DNA of 64,000 nucleotides, taken from positions 2,728,001 through 2,792,000 of the forward strand of contig NZ_VIWU01000001.1 of the NCBI RefSeq assembly GCF_007994075.1, written 5' to 3'. Below the pieces are notes generated by a model. The model saw nothing but the letters and a program-made list of their open reading frames with translations. It ran no database searches and was not told where the DNA came from. Positions 55,382 to 63,590 of the stretch are shown here, piece by piece. How positions within the stretch are numbered: the stretch's first letter is position 1; every line of letters begins with the position of its first letter. Both the position numbers and the translations under genes were made by a program. Source of the DNA: Pseudonocardia hierapolitana. GTDB lineage: Bacteria > Actinomycetota > Actinomycetes > Mycobacteriales > Pseudonocardiaceae.

Positions 55382-55445
55382 CCCACTCCCCTGATGGTCT
55401 GTACGGAGACGAGGAGCGAGCCCGGTTGCCTGATACAGAAAGCGG

Positions 55446-56840
55446 TCAGGCGGGTTGGATGTTGATGTTGCGGTGGAACACGTTGCCCGGGTCGTAGACA
55501 CCCTTGATCCGCGCGAGCCGCTCGAACTTCGCCTCCCCGTACGCGGCGCGCACGCGGTGCTCCTCGTACTCGGTCATCGCGTTGACGTAGGAACCGGCGC
55601 CCAGGCTGAACGGGGCCAGTGCGTCCCACAACGACCGCGACCACCGACGCTCGGCCACCAGCACCTCCGAGCTCGGTGCCACTCCGATGCCGAACAGGGC
55701 GTACTGCGGGTGGCGAGTCCCGCCGAATGCCGTGTCGTCCTCGCCGACCTCGCAGTACGCGTTGTCCAGCCGGTAGATGAAGACGATCGACTGCGGCGAG
55801 CTGCGGCGCATCAGGTGCTCGGTGAGCACGTCGATCACGCCGTCGCCGAGGTCCTCGACGAGCGTCGACTTCTCGTAGTTGTACAGGCCCCATGCATTGG
55901 CCTCGTCGAGCAGCTGCTGCAGCGCCACGTACGGCATGGGCGCCACGTGGTCGAAGAGCGGTGGCAGCGCGGCGCGCAGCCGTTCCACGACCGCGGCGTG
56001 CTCCTCGGCGCCGTCGAAGCCGGCGAGCAGCAGCCCGAACCCCGGCGCGAAGTGGTGCTGCGCCGGCACGAACGGCGCCGGCGGCGCGCTCATCGCGGTG
56101 ATGATCACGTTCATCGACCGCGGCAGCTCGGGAACGACGTCACGCAGGAGCCGCAATGCGTCCGCGCCCTGCTCGATGCCCCAGAAGAGCAGCCCGAACT
56201 CGATCATCGGGCCGACCTCGTGCAGCCGGAACTCGAACTCGGTCACGACACCGAAGTTGCCGCCCCCGCCACGAATCGCCCAGAAGAGGTCCGCGTGCTC
56301 GTCGTCCGACGCCCGGACGATGCGGCCGTCCGCGAGGACGACCTCGGCCGAGACGAGGTTGTCGATCGTCAACCCGGCCTGCCGGCTCAGCCAGCCCATA
56401 CCGCCACCGAGGGTGAGCCCGCCGATCCCGGTGTGGCCGATCGCGCCCACGGGCACGGCGAGCCCGTGCGCCTGGGTGGCCGCGTCGAGGTCGGACAGGA
56501 GGGCGCCCCCGCCCACCCGGGCCCGCCGCGCCTCGGGGTCGACGGCCACCTGCCGCATCCCGCTGAGGTCGATCATGATCCCGTCGTCGACCACGCTCTG
56601 CCCGGACATGCTGTGCGCTCCGCCGCGGACGGCGATCTCCAGTCCCTCCGCCTGGGCCAGCCGGAGGGCGGCAGCCACGTCGGCCGCGCCGGCACAGTGC
56701 GCGATCACCGCCGGCCTCCGGTCGATGTCCGCGTTCCACACCCTCCGCGCGTCCTCGTAGCCCAGGTCCGCGGGGACGATGACGGTGCCGGACATGACAG
56801 CGCGAAGGTCCTCGACCCCGCCACCGAGTGTCTGGGTCAT
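55446..56840 (-). CDS. FAD-linked oxidoreductase, berberine-bridge type, paralogue 2
   Basis: 464 residues with the same layout: VRGGAHSMSGQSV carries the histidine, GIGGLTLGGGMGWLS the FAD loop, NVVFHR-like PGNVFHRNINIQP the C-terminal BBE segment. The start is ATG 56840 with GAGGAGGAG upstream; an ATG at 56879 is in frame but has no such site. Middle of the tandem triplet. Similarity to its neighbours is high throughout, so duplication in place is likely. Confidence 0.9.
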   Translation of the reverse strand: MTQTLGGGVEDLRAVMSGTVIVPADLGYEDARRVWNADIDRRPAVIAHCAGAADVAAALRLAQAEGLEIAVRGGAHSMSGQSVVDDGIMIDLSGMRQVAVDPEARRARVGGGALLSDLDAATQAHGLAVPVGAIGHTGIGGLTLGGGMGWLSRQAGLTIDNLVSAEVVLADGRIVRASDDEHADLFWAIRGGGGNFGVVTEFEFRLHEVGPMIEFGLLFWGIEQGADALRLLRDVVPELPRSMNVIITAMSAPPAPFVPAQHHFAPGFGLLLAGFDGAEEHAAVVERLRAALPPLFDHVAPMPYVALQQLLDEANAWGLYNYEKSTLVEDLGDGVIDVLTEHLMRRSSPQSIVFIYRLDNAYCEVGEDDTAFGGTRHPQYALFGIGVAPSSEVLVAERRWSRSLWDALAPFSLGAGSYVNAMTEYEEHRVRAAYGEAKFERLARIKGVYDPGNVFHRNINIQPA

Positions 56841-57014
56841 GAGTCGCTCCTCCTCTGGCCTCATCGCCGGGAACATCACTCAGCGCAGGAGCAGGCTCGA
56901 CGGAGCCCTCATGGCGTGGGCCGCCGGCGCGGCTCACGGCCCACCGATGAGTATCGGAAGGACTCGTCCCCATGACAGGAAGGGTTACCGGCGTGGCGGC
57001 GCCGGCCACGACCC

Positions 57015-58409
57015 TCAGGCGGGCTTGATGTTCGCGTTCCGGTGGAACACGTTGCCGGGGTCGTAGTGACCCTTGATCTGCGCGAGCCGGCCGTACTTCG
57101 CCGGTCCGTACGAAGCGCGGACCCGATCGTCGTCATCCAGCTCGGAGATGAAGTTGACGTAGCTCCCCGCGTTCCCGGCGAGCGGACGCAGTGCGTCCCA
57201 CGTCGAGCGGGCCCACTCGCGGTCGGCGATGAACCGGTCCGGGTCGTAGCTCGCCCCCGAGACGTCGACGACGAAGTTGGGCGTGCGCAGCCCGCCGTAC
57301 GCGGTGGCGTCGTCGCCCACCTCGGCGACCGCGCCGTGCAGCGCGAACATCGGCATGAACGACAGCGGGTCGGACTTCCCGGTCGCTTTCTCGGTCATCA
57401 CCGTGATCGCGTCGTCGGTCAGCTCGGCGAGGTAGAGGCCCTTGTCGTACATCCGGATCCCTGGGCGGAGCTCTGCGTCGAACAGCTGCTGCATCGCCGC
57501 GTACGGGATCGGCGTGAGGAACTCGAACAAGGGCGGGCACATCTCGCGGACGGCGGCGATCGCGTCCGCGTGCTCCTCGGCGGAGCCGTAGCCGGCCACG
57601 AGGAGCGCGTGGCCGATCTTCCCGTGGTGCTCCTCGGGGACGAACGGCGCCTCCGGGGCGCTGAGGGCACCGCCGATCAGGATGCCGAAGTCGGAGGGCA
57701 GGCTCTGCGCAGCTTCCCGGCAGGCGCGCAGTCCGTCGACGCCCCGCTCGATCTCCCAGAACAACAGACCGAACTGCACCTCGGGGCCGACCGGGTGCAA
57801 CCGGAACTCGAACTCGGTGACCACGCCGAGGTTCCCGCCGCCGCCGCGCAGAGCCCAGAAGAGATCGGGCTCATCGGACTCGGACACCCGGACGACGCTC
57901 CCGTCGGCGAGCACGACCTCGGCCGACTCGAGGTTGTCGATCGAGAGGCCGTGGCGGTTGGCGAGCCAGCCCATCCCGCCGCCGAGGGTGAGACCACCCA
58001 CTCCGGTGTCGCTGAGCACACCGCCGGTCACGGCGAGCCCGTGCTCCTGCGTGGCTGCGTCGACGTCGCCCCACGTGGCACCCCCTCTGACCCGTGCCCG
58101 CCTGTCGTCCGGGTCGACCCGGACGGAGCTCATCGCCCCCAGGTGGATCGTCAGCCCCTCGTCGCCCGCCGACGCACCGCTGAAGGAGTGGGCGCCGCCG
58201 CGCACCGAGATCTCCAGCCCGTTGGCCTCTGCGAAGCCGATCGCGGCCGCGACGTCCGCCGACGACCGGCAGCACACGACCACCGCCGGACGGCGGTCGA
58301 AGCTGCCGTTCCACAGCGCACGCGCCGTGTCGTACCCCGGGTCGCCGGGCGTGATCACGGCGCCCGTCAACGTCGATCGCAGGCCGTCCAGGTTCCTCGT
58401 TGCCGCCAT
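57015..58409 (-). CDS. FAD-linked oxidoreductase, berberine-bridge type, paralogue 3
   Basis: 464 residues. VRGGAHSFSGASAG has the FAD-linking histidine; GVGGLTLGGGMGWLANR and the C-terminal PGNVFHRNANIKP match the paralogues. ATG 58409 with GAGGGAG upstream. First gene of the triplet in the direction of transcription, after the lon terminator. The 174-bp gap behind it (56841-57014) holds no feature that I can support except the RBS of paralogue 2. Confidence 0.9.
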   Translation of the reverse strand: MAATRNLDGLRSTLTGAVITPGDPGYDTARALWNGSFDRRPAVVVCCRSSADVAAAIGFAEANGLEISVRGGAHSFSGASAGDEGLTIHLGAMSSVRVDPDDRRARVRGGATWGDVDAATQEHGLAVTGGVLSDTGVGGLTLGGGMGWLANRHGLSIDNLESAEVVLADGSVVRVSESDEPDLFWALRGGGGNLGVVTEFEFRLHPVGPEVQFGLLFWEIERGVDGLRACREAAQSLPSDFGILIGGALSAPEAPFVPEEHHGKIGHALLVAGYGSAEEHADAIAAVREMCPPLFEFLTPIPYAAMQQLFDAELRPGIRMYDKGLYLAELTDDAITVMTEKATGKSDPLSFMPMFALHGAVAEVGDDATAYGGLRTPNFVVDVSGASYDPDRFIADREWARSTWDALRPLAGNAGSYVNFISELDDDDRVRASYGPAKYGRLAQIKGHYDPGNVFHRNANIKPA

Positions 58410-58482
58410 GACAGGCTCCCTCCGCGCGGCGATGAGGGAAGGACTCGCCGGCGGCGAGGGCAGGGTTACGGCCCCGGAAACG

Positions 58483-58521
58483 CCGAACGGGTGGTCCCGG
58501 AGAGAGGGACCACCCGTTCGG
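58483..58521 (-). terminator. lon terminator, 16-bp perfect stem
   Basis: CCGAACGGGTGGTCCC (58483-58498) pairs perfectly with 58506-58521 around a 7-base loop. It lies 12 bp after the lon stop and before paralogue 3 of the FAD genes, isolating the two units. Confidence 0.92.
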
Positions 58522-58533
58522 AGGTCGAGGGCT

Positions 58534-60849
58534 CTACGCCGCCGCGGTCAGCGGCACCGGCTCCAGGGCCAGCTCCAGCACCTCGGCCACGTCGGACACC
58601 GGGTGCACCCGCAGCTCCCCGCGCACCGACTCCGGCAGGTCGTCGAGGTCGGGCTCGTTGCGCTTCGGGATGATCACGTCGGTCAGCCCGGCGCGGTGGG
58701 CGGCCAGCAGCTTCTGCTTGACGCCGCCGATCGGCAGCACCTTGCCCTGCAGCGTGACCTCACCTGTCATGCCCACCGACGACTTCACCGGCCGGCCGCT
58801 CGCGAGCGACGCCAACGCCGTGGTCATCGTGATGCCCGCGCTCGGCCCGTCCTTCGGGACCGCGCCCGCCGGCACGTGGACGTGCAGCTTGCGCGTGGCC
58901 AGGTCACCGGCGAGCCCCTTCGACCGCAGGTAGGACAGCGCGATCGAGACGGACTCCTTCATCACGTCGCCCAGCTGACCGGTCAGGGTGAGGCCCGGGT
59001 CGCCCTCCATGGCCGTGGCCTCGATGAAGAGCACGTCCCCACCGGTCCCGGTGACGGCGAGCCCGGTGGCGACGCCGGGCACGGACGTCCGCTCGGCCGA
59101 CTCCGGCGTGAACTTCGGTCGTCCCAGGTAGCCGACCAGCGCGTCGGCGTCGACGTGGACCGGCGCCTCGGCCCCCGAGTCGAGCTTGACGGCGACCTTG
59201 CGCAGGACCTTGGCCAGACCCCGCTCCAGCTGCCGCACACCGGCCTCGCGGGTGTACTCGGCGGCGATCATCGACAGGGCAACGTCGGTGAACTCGACGT
59301 CCGAGAGCTCCAGGCCTGCCTTCTCGATCTGCCGCGGCAGCAGGTGGTCCCGGGCGATGGCGACCTTCTCCTGCTCGGTGTAGCCGTCGAGCTGCACCCA
59401 CTCCATCCGGTCGGCGAGCGGTCCGGGGATGGCCTCGCCGACGTTGGCCGTCGCGAGGAACAGCACGTCGGACAGGTCGAGGTCGACCTCGAGGTAGTGG
59501 TCGCGGAACGTGTGGTTCTGCGCGGGGTCGAGGACCTCCAGCAGCGCCGCCGTCGGGTCACCGCGGAAGTCGCTGCCGACCTTGTCGATCTCGTCGAGCA
59601 GCACGACCGGGTTCATCGCGCCCGCCTCGCGGATGGCCCGCACGATCCGACCGGGCAGCGCGCCGACGTAGGTGCGCCGGTGACCGCGGATCTCGGCCTC
59701 GTCCCGCACGCCGCCCAACGCCACCCGGACGAACTTGCGGCCCAGCGCCCGCGCGACCGACTCGCCGAGCGACGTCTTGCCGACGCCGGGCGGGCCGACC
59801 AACGCCAGCACCGCACCCGAACCGCGGCCGCCGACCTTCTCCATGCCCTTGCGGTCGCGCCGCGCGCGCACCGCGAGGAACTCGATCAACCGCTCCTTGA
59901 CGTCGTCGAGGCCGGCGTGGTCGGCGTCCAGGACGGCGCGGGCGGCGACGAGGTTGTCGGTGTCCTCGGTGCGCGTGGTCCACGGCATGTCGAGGATCGT
60001 GTCGAGCCACGTGCGGATCCAGCCCGACTCCGGGCTCTGGTCCGAGGCCCGCTCCAGCTTGCCGACCTCCACCAGCGCGGCCTTGCGCACGTGCTCGGGC
60101 AGGTCGGCGTTCTCCACGCGCGTGCGGTAGTCGGCGGAGTCGTCGCCTCCGTTCGGGTCGAGCTCGCCCAGCTCCTTGCGGATCGCGGCGAGCTGCTGGC
60201 GCAGCAGGAACTCGCGCTGGGTCTTCTCCATGCCCTCGCGGACGTCCTGCGCGATCTTCTCCGAGACCTCCTGCTCGGCGACGTGCGCCTTCGTCCACTC
60301 CAGCAGCAGCTCGAGCCGCTTGACCACGTCGGACTCGGCGAGCAGCTGCGACTTCTGCTCCAGGTCGAGGTACGAGGCCCAGCCCGCGGTGTCGGCGAGC
60401 TGGCCGGGGTCGGTGATCTGCTGCACCGAGTCGACGACCTGCCACGCACCCCGCTCCTGCAGGATCCCGATGACGAGGGCCTTGTACTCCTTGGCGAGCT
60501 CGGTCATCCGGCCCGTCACGGGCTGCTCGGGCACCGGGGTGGCCTCCACCCACAGCGCCGCGCCAGGCCCGGTGACACCGGAACCGATCTGGGCCCGGCC
60601 CTCACCGCGCACCACGGCCGCCCGCTCCCCGCTGGGCAGGCGTCCCACCTGCTCGAGGACGGCGACGGTGCCGACGGCGGTGTACTTGCCGTCGAGGCGT
60701 GGGACGACGAGAACCTTGCGGTCGACGCTGCTCGCTGCATCGACCGCTGCCTGGATCTCCGGCTCGTCGAGCCGGACGGGAACCACCATGCCGGGCAACA
60801 GCACCGAGTCGGCGAGCGGAAGCACCGGCAGCTTCAGCGTCTCTGTCAT
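58534..60849 (-). CDS. lon: ATP-dependent protease La
   Basis: 771 residues from ATG 60849 (MTETLKLPVLPLADSVLLPGM). N-terminal substrate domain to ~200, coiled-coil to ~310, AAA+ with Walker A VGPPGVGKTSLG and Walker B PVVLLDEIDKVG, then the S16 protease with catalytic serine in PKDGPSAGITM and lysine in LPIGGVKQKLLAA. Degrades misfolded and regulatory proteins in the cytoplasm. The upstream open frame extends much further but covers remnant genes. I looked for an HspR HAIR box and did not find a full one. Confidence 0.97.
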   Translation of the reverse strand: MTETLKLPVLPLADSVLLPGMVVPVRLDEPEIQAAVDAASSVDRKVLVVPRLDGKYTAVGTVAVLEQVGRLPSGERAAVVRGEGRAQIGSGVTGPGAALWVEATPVPEQPVTGRMTELAKEYKALVIGILQERGAWQVVDSVQQITDPGQLADTAGWASYLDLEQKSQLLAESDVVKRLELLLEWTKAHVAEQEVSEKIAQDVREGMEKTQREFLLRQQLAAIRKELGELDPNGGDDSADYRTRVENADLPEHVRKAALVEVGKLERASDQSPESGWIRTWLDTILDMPWTTRTEDTDNLVAARAVLDADHAGLDDVKERLIEFLAVRARRDRKGMEKVGGRGSGAVLALVGPPGVGKTSLGESVARALGRKFVRVALGGVRDEAEIRGHRRTYVGALPGRIVRAIREAGAMNPVVLLDEIDKVGSDFRGDPTAALLEVLDPAQNHTFRDHYLEVDLDLSDVLFLATANVGEAIPGPLADRMEWVQLDGYTEQEKVAIARDHLLPRQIEKAGLELSDVEFTDVALSMIAAEYTREAGVRQLERGLAKVLRKVAVKLDSGAEAPVHVDADALVGYLGRPKFTPESAERTSVPGVATGLAVTGTGGDVLFIEATAMEGDPGLTLTGQLGDVMKESVSIALSYLRSKGLAGDLATRKLHVHVPAGAVPKDGPSAGITMTTALASLASGRPVKSSVGMTGEVTLQGKVLPIGGVKQKLLAAHRAGLTDVIIPKRNEPDLDDLPESVRGELRVHPVSDVAEVLELALEPVPLTAAA

Positions 60850-60953
60850 GTCCTGTCCAACGCTTACACCGTTGTCGCCATTCCAGCGTTCAAGTACTTC
60901 CGCTGTCAGTGAACGCAGGAACCCTGAGCGCGTTGGGCTCAACCGTTCGGCCC

Positions 60954-61232
60954 TCACCGGGACAACGCAGGCACCACCCGCACACTTCCCGCGAACCACC
61001 TGGTCAGCGCCTCGTCCGGCCGATCTCCCGACTCGCGGCCCGCCCAGCAGACGTAACCGTCGGGCCGCACCAGCACCCGCCGCGCCGCGTCCACGTCGGT
61101 ACCGACCACGGCGTCGACGACCCGGACGGCCACCAGGTCGACGCCGTCGACGATCTCGTCCGGCGGAGCGAGCGGAGCGTCGAGGTCGAGGAGCAGCCCG
61201 CGCCCGGCCCGCAGCAGCGCGCTGACCAGCAC
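60954..61232 (-). pseudogene. FAD-dependent monooxygenase remnant, C-terminal ~90 residues
   Basis: The frame reads ALLRAGRGLLLDLDAPL, DLVAVRVVDAVV and RRVLVRPDGYVCWAG, which is the thioredoxin-like C-terminal domain of PheA/TfdB- or rifampicin-type flavin monooxygenases. The FAD and NADPH domains (~400 residues) are absent. The 5' edge at ~61232 abuts a TetR remnant on the other strand. The normal layout for such pairs is divergent, so one deletion removing both 5' halves explains it. A GTG at 61232 could allow translation of the remnant. Confidence 0.75.
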
Positions 61233-61233
61233 G

Positions 61234-61491
61234 GCACTGCTGCGCTACCACGCCCGCAGCGTGGAGGCGCTCGCGTCCGCCCTGCTCGAGAGCACCGGCG
61301 GCGCGCCCCATCCGGAGCTCACCGCCCGCCTGGCCGCAGGCCAGATCTTCACGGTCCTGCGAGAACTCGCCGACGCCAACCAGCGCCGGATCACCGCGGG
61401 GCGGAGCGCCGCCGCACTGACCCCCGTCGCGCTGGCCGAGGCCGACCACGCGTTCCGGCTGCTACGCGGAGGCCTCACCCCGTACGCCTGA
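61234..61491 (+). pseudogene. TetR-type regulator remnant, C-terminal part
   Basis: About 85 residues, ALLRYHARSVEALASALLEST then AAGQIFTVLRELADANQRRI and HAFRLLRGGLTPYA, reading as the final helices of a TetR ligand domain. The DNA-binding domain is missing; no helix-turn-helix is found upstream, where the monooxygenase remnant begins at once. Its stop overlaps the convergent epimerase remnant by 30 bp, a normal-looking 3' end. Confidence 0.7.
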
Positions 61492-61980
61492 CGGGTGCGC
61501 GGCGAGGTAGTCACCGTGCTCCAGGTCGTCGAGCAGCGTCGGGTGGGTGGGCGACCAGCCGAGCAGCTCCCGCGTGTAGGAGCTGGAGGCGGGCGCGTCG
61601 TAGCCGTAGACGGCGGCCATGAACGGGCTCGCGAAGTGCCCGGCGGCCTCGTCGGGGGTGAGCGAGACCGCGGGCAGATCGAGGGCCCGGGCGATCGTCT
61701 CCGCGACGCTCCTCAGAGTGACGCCGCGTTCGGCCACCCCGTGCAGCACGCTGCCCGCAGGAGCCTTCTCCAAGGCCAGGCGGAAGAGGGTCGCCGCGTC
61801 GAACCGGTGTACCGCGGGCCACCGGTTGGCGCCGTCGCCGACGTAGGCCGACACTCCGGTCCTCCGTGCGGCGGTGACGAGCATGCCGATGAAGCCGTGG
61901 TCCGCGGGCCCGTGGACGGTGGGAGCGAGCCGGACGACGCTCGCGCGGACCCCGTGCGCGGCGGAGCCGAGGCACGCCCG
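61462..61980 (-). pseudogene. NAD-dependent epimerase (SDR) remnant, C-terminal half
   Basis: About 172 residues: GVRASVVRLAPTVHGPADHGF, YVGDGANRWPAVHRFDAATLF and YTRELLGWSPTHPTLLDDL are the second half of an atypical SDR of ~290 residues. The Rossmann motif and YxxxK are missing. Homology stops near 61980, where a 5'-truncated TetR gene starts on the other strand. This is the second junction of the same kind within 750 bp. Confidence 0.75.
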
Positions 61981-61984
61981 CTCG

Positions 61985-62506
61985 CCCGGGCGCGGGTTCG
62001 ACCAGACCACCACGGCCGAGATCGCCGCTCGGGCCGGCGTCAACGAGCGCACGTTCTTCCGGCACTTCCCGGACAAGCGGGAGGTGCTCTTCGACGGTGA
62101 GGCCGACCTGCGCGGCGCGCTGATGCAGGCGGTGGCCGAAGCGCCCGGCGGCCCGCAGCCGCTCGAGATCCTGCTCTGGGCCTTCCGGAGAGCCGGGCGG
62201 ATCCTCGAGGACAACCGGCCGTTCTCCGAACCACGCCTCGAGGTCATCGCCGCGACACCAGCGCTGCGCGAACGCGAGTTGGCCAAGCACGCCTCGCTCA
62301 TCGACGCCGTCGCCGGGGCGCTGCGGCAGCGCGATGTCCCCGAGCGGCTGGCCGGCCTGGCCGCTCGAACCGGGTGGGCCGCCTTCCACCACGCCGCCGA
62401 AGCGTGGATCGACGACCCCTCACAGAGCTTGGACGCGCACCTCCTCCACGCCTTCGACGATCTGCGCGCCCTCTCCGCGACCGCCCCGCCGGCCCCCGAA
62501 AGCTGA
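61985..62506 (+). pseudogene. TetR-family regulator lacking its first helix
   Basis: The readable protein starts at GRGFDQTTTAEIAARAGVNER then TFFRHFPDKREVLF, so the helix-turn-helix is present but helix 1 (about 20 residues) is gone. The C-terminal domain runs to the stop at 62506. In-frame ATG 61874 or GTG 61919 would supply an unrelated N-terminus made from antisense epimerase sequence. It may thus be a dead gene or a new chimeric regulator. Confidence 0.7.
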
Positions 62507-62585
62507 CCACGCCACTGGCGCCATGACCGCGCCGACCGGGTCGTCGCAGAGCCCACCGACCCCTGCGAGGACGGCGCGCGCGTTC

Positions 62586-63137
62586 CTACCGGCCGAGGCC
62601 CTCGATGACCTCGGCGCCGGGCAGCCGGGCCGCCAGCTCGCCGGGCAGGGCGAGCTTGGAGCCCCGGACGCCGCTGCCGATCACGACGGCGGGGGCGGCC
62701 GCGACCGCGGAGTCGACGAGGAGCGGCCAGCCCTCGGGCAGGCCGATCGCCGTGATCCCGCCGTATTCCATGCCGGTGAGCTCCACGGCGTCGTCCATCG
62801 GGGCGAACGAGGCCTTGCGGGCGTTCAGCCGCTTGCGGACCAGCCCGTTGACGTCGGCGCGCGTGGTGGCGAGCACCAGGCAGGCCGCGTAGCGGGTGTC
62901 CTCGCCGCGGCGGCCCGCCACGACGACGCAGTTGGCCGATCGGTCGAGCGGCGAGGAGTACGCGGCGCAGAACTGCGCGGTGTCGGCGAGGCCGGGGTCG
63001 ATCTCCGCGACGCCGACGAGCGCGGCGTCGGGCGGGTCGAGCGCCTTCAGCGCATGGGCGACCGGGTCACCGAGGAGGTCGGGCCGATCGAGTGCGGGGA
63101 CTGCCTGCAGCGTGCCGAGGACGGACCAGTCGGTCAC
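62586..63137 (-). CDS. YbaK/EbsC-family aminoacyl-tRNA deacylase
   Basis: 183 residues from GTG 63137. The YbaK/ProX fold shows FCAAYSSPLDRSANCVVVAG, LVLATTRADVNGLVRKRLNARK (the conserved lysine region), ELTGMEYGGITAIGLPEGWP and VIGSGVRGSKLALPG. The family removes misacylated amino acids from tRNA(Pro) and similar tRNAs. Its GTG overlaps the stop of the DUF2516 gene (GTGA), so they are coupled. Confidence 0.88.
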   Translation of the reverse strand: MTDWSVLGTLQAVPALDRPDLLGDPVAHALKALDPPDAALVGVAEIDPGLADTAQFCAAYSSPLDRSANCVVVAGRRGEDTRYAACLVLATTRADVNGLVRKRLNARKASFAPMDDAVELTGMEYGGITAIGLPEGWPLLVDSAVAAAPAVVIGSGVRGSKLALPGELAARLPGAEVIEGLGR

Positions 63138-63445
63138 CAGCGCTGCCCACCACCTTGCACGCCGACCACGGCCGGCTTGACGTCGACGATGTAGACCAGC
63201 ACCGCGACGAGCGCAGCCAGCCAGAACAGGGCTCCGCTTCCGAGCGGACCACGCTGGAAGACGATGAGCACCAGCGCGCTGGCTCCGGTGATGCCGAGCC
63301 ACGCGGGCTTGGTGAGCTTGTCGGCCGCGGTGAACGCGTCGGCACGCTGCATCAGAGCATGGACGAAGGCGTATCCGCCGACCGGGATGGCGAGTAGCCA
63401 GATGGCCCACAGCACCCAGTTGTCGAGGTTATACAGCAGGCTCAC
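63134..63445 (-). CDS. DUF2516 membrane protein
   Basis: 103 residues, three hydrophobic segments (WVLWAIWLLAIPVGGYAFVHAL, WLGITGASALVLIVFQ, LFWLAALVAVLVYIVDV) and the RADAF-TAADKLTKPAWL loop typical of DUF2516. GTG 63445. In M. tuberculosis the equivalent gene Rv0476 follows hbhA, as here. Function unknown. Confidence 0.85.
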   Translation of the reverse strand: MSLLYNLDNWVLWAIWLLAIPVGGYAFVHALMQRADAFTAADKLTKPAWLGITGASALVLIVFQRGPLGSGALFWLAALVAVLVYIVDVKPAVVGVQGGGQRW

Positions 63446-63542
63446 ACGACCAGACTACGTGTGATCACGGCCGAGGCACATCCCCGGGACGGTTCAGCGG
63501 TCGCTGACACCCGGCCACTGACAAGCGCAGATGAGCACACCG

Positions 63543-63575
63543 GCGCCCCCGAGGCACGGGAGTCCTCGGGGGCGC
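63543..63575 (-). terminator. Terminator of the hbhA-like gene
   Basis: GCGCCCCCGAGG (63543-63554) pairs perfectly with CCTCGGGGGCGC (63564-63575) around a 9-base loop. On the minus strand it begins 15 bp after the stop of the hbhA-like gene. Confidence 0.88.
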
Positions 63576-63590
63576 GGGCGGTACGCAGCG

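Noticed and set aside
60850..60953. HspR HAIR operator upstream of lon
   Set aside because: CTTGAA-like half sites occur but the CTTGAGT-N7-ACTCAAG dyad is not present.
58534..61449. A 971-residue Lon with a long N-terminal extension
   Set aside because: Homology to Lon begins at ATG 60849; the upstream extension is antisense or out of frame to remnant genes.
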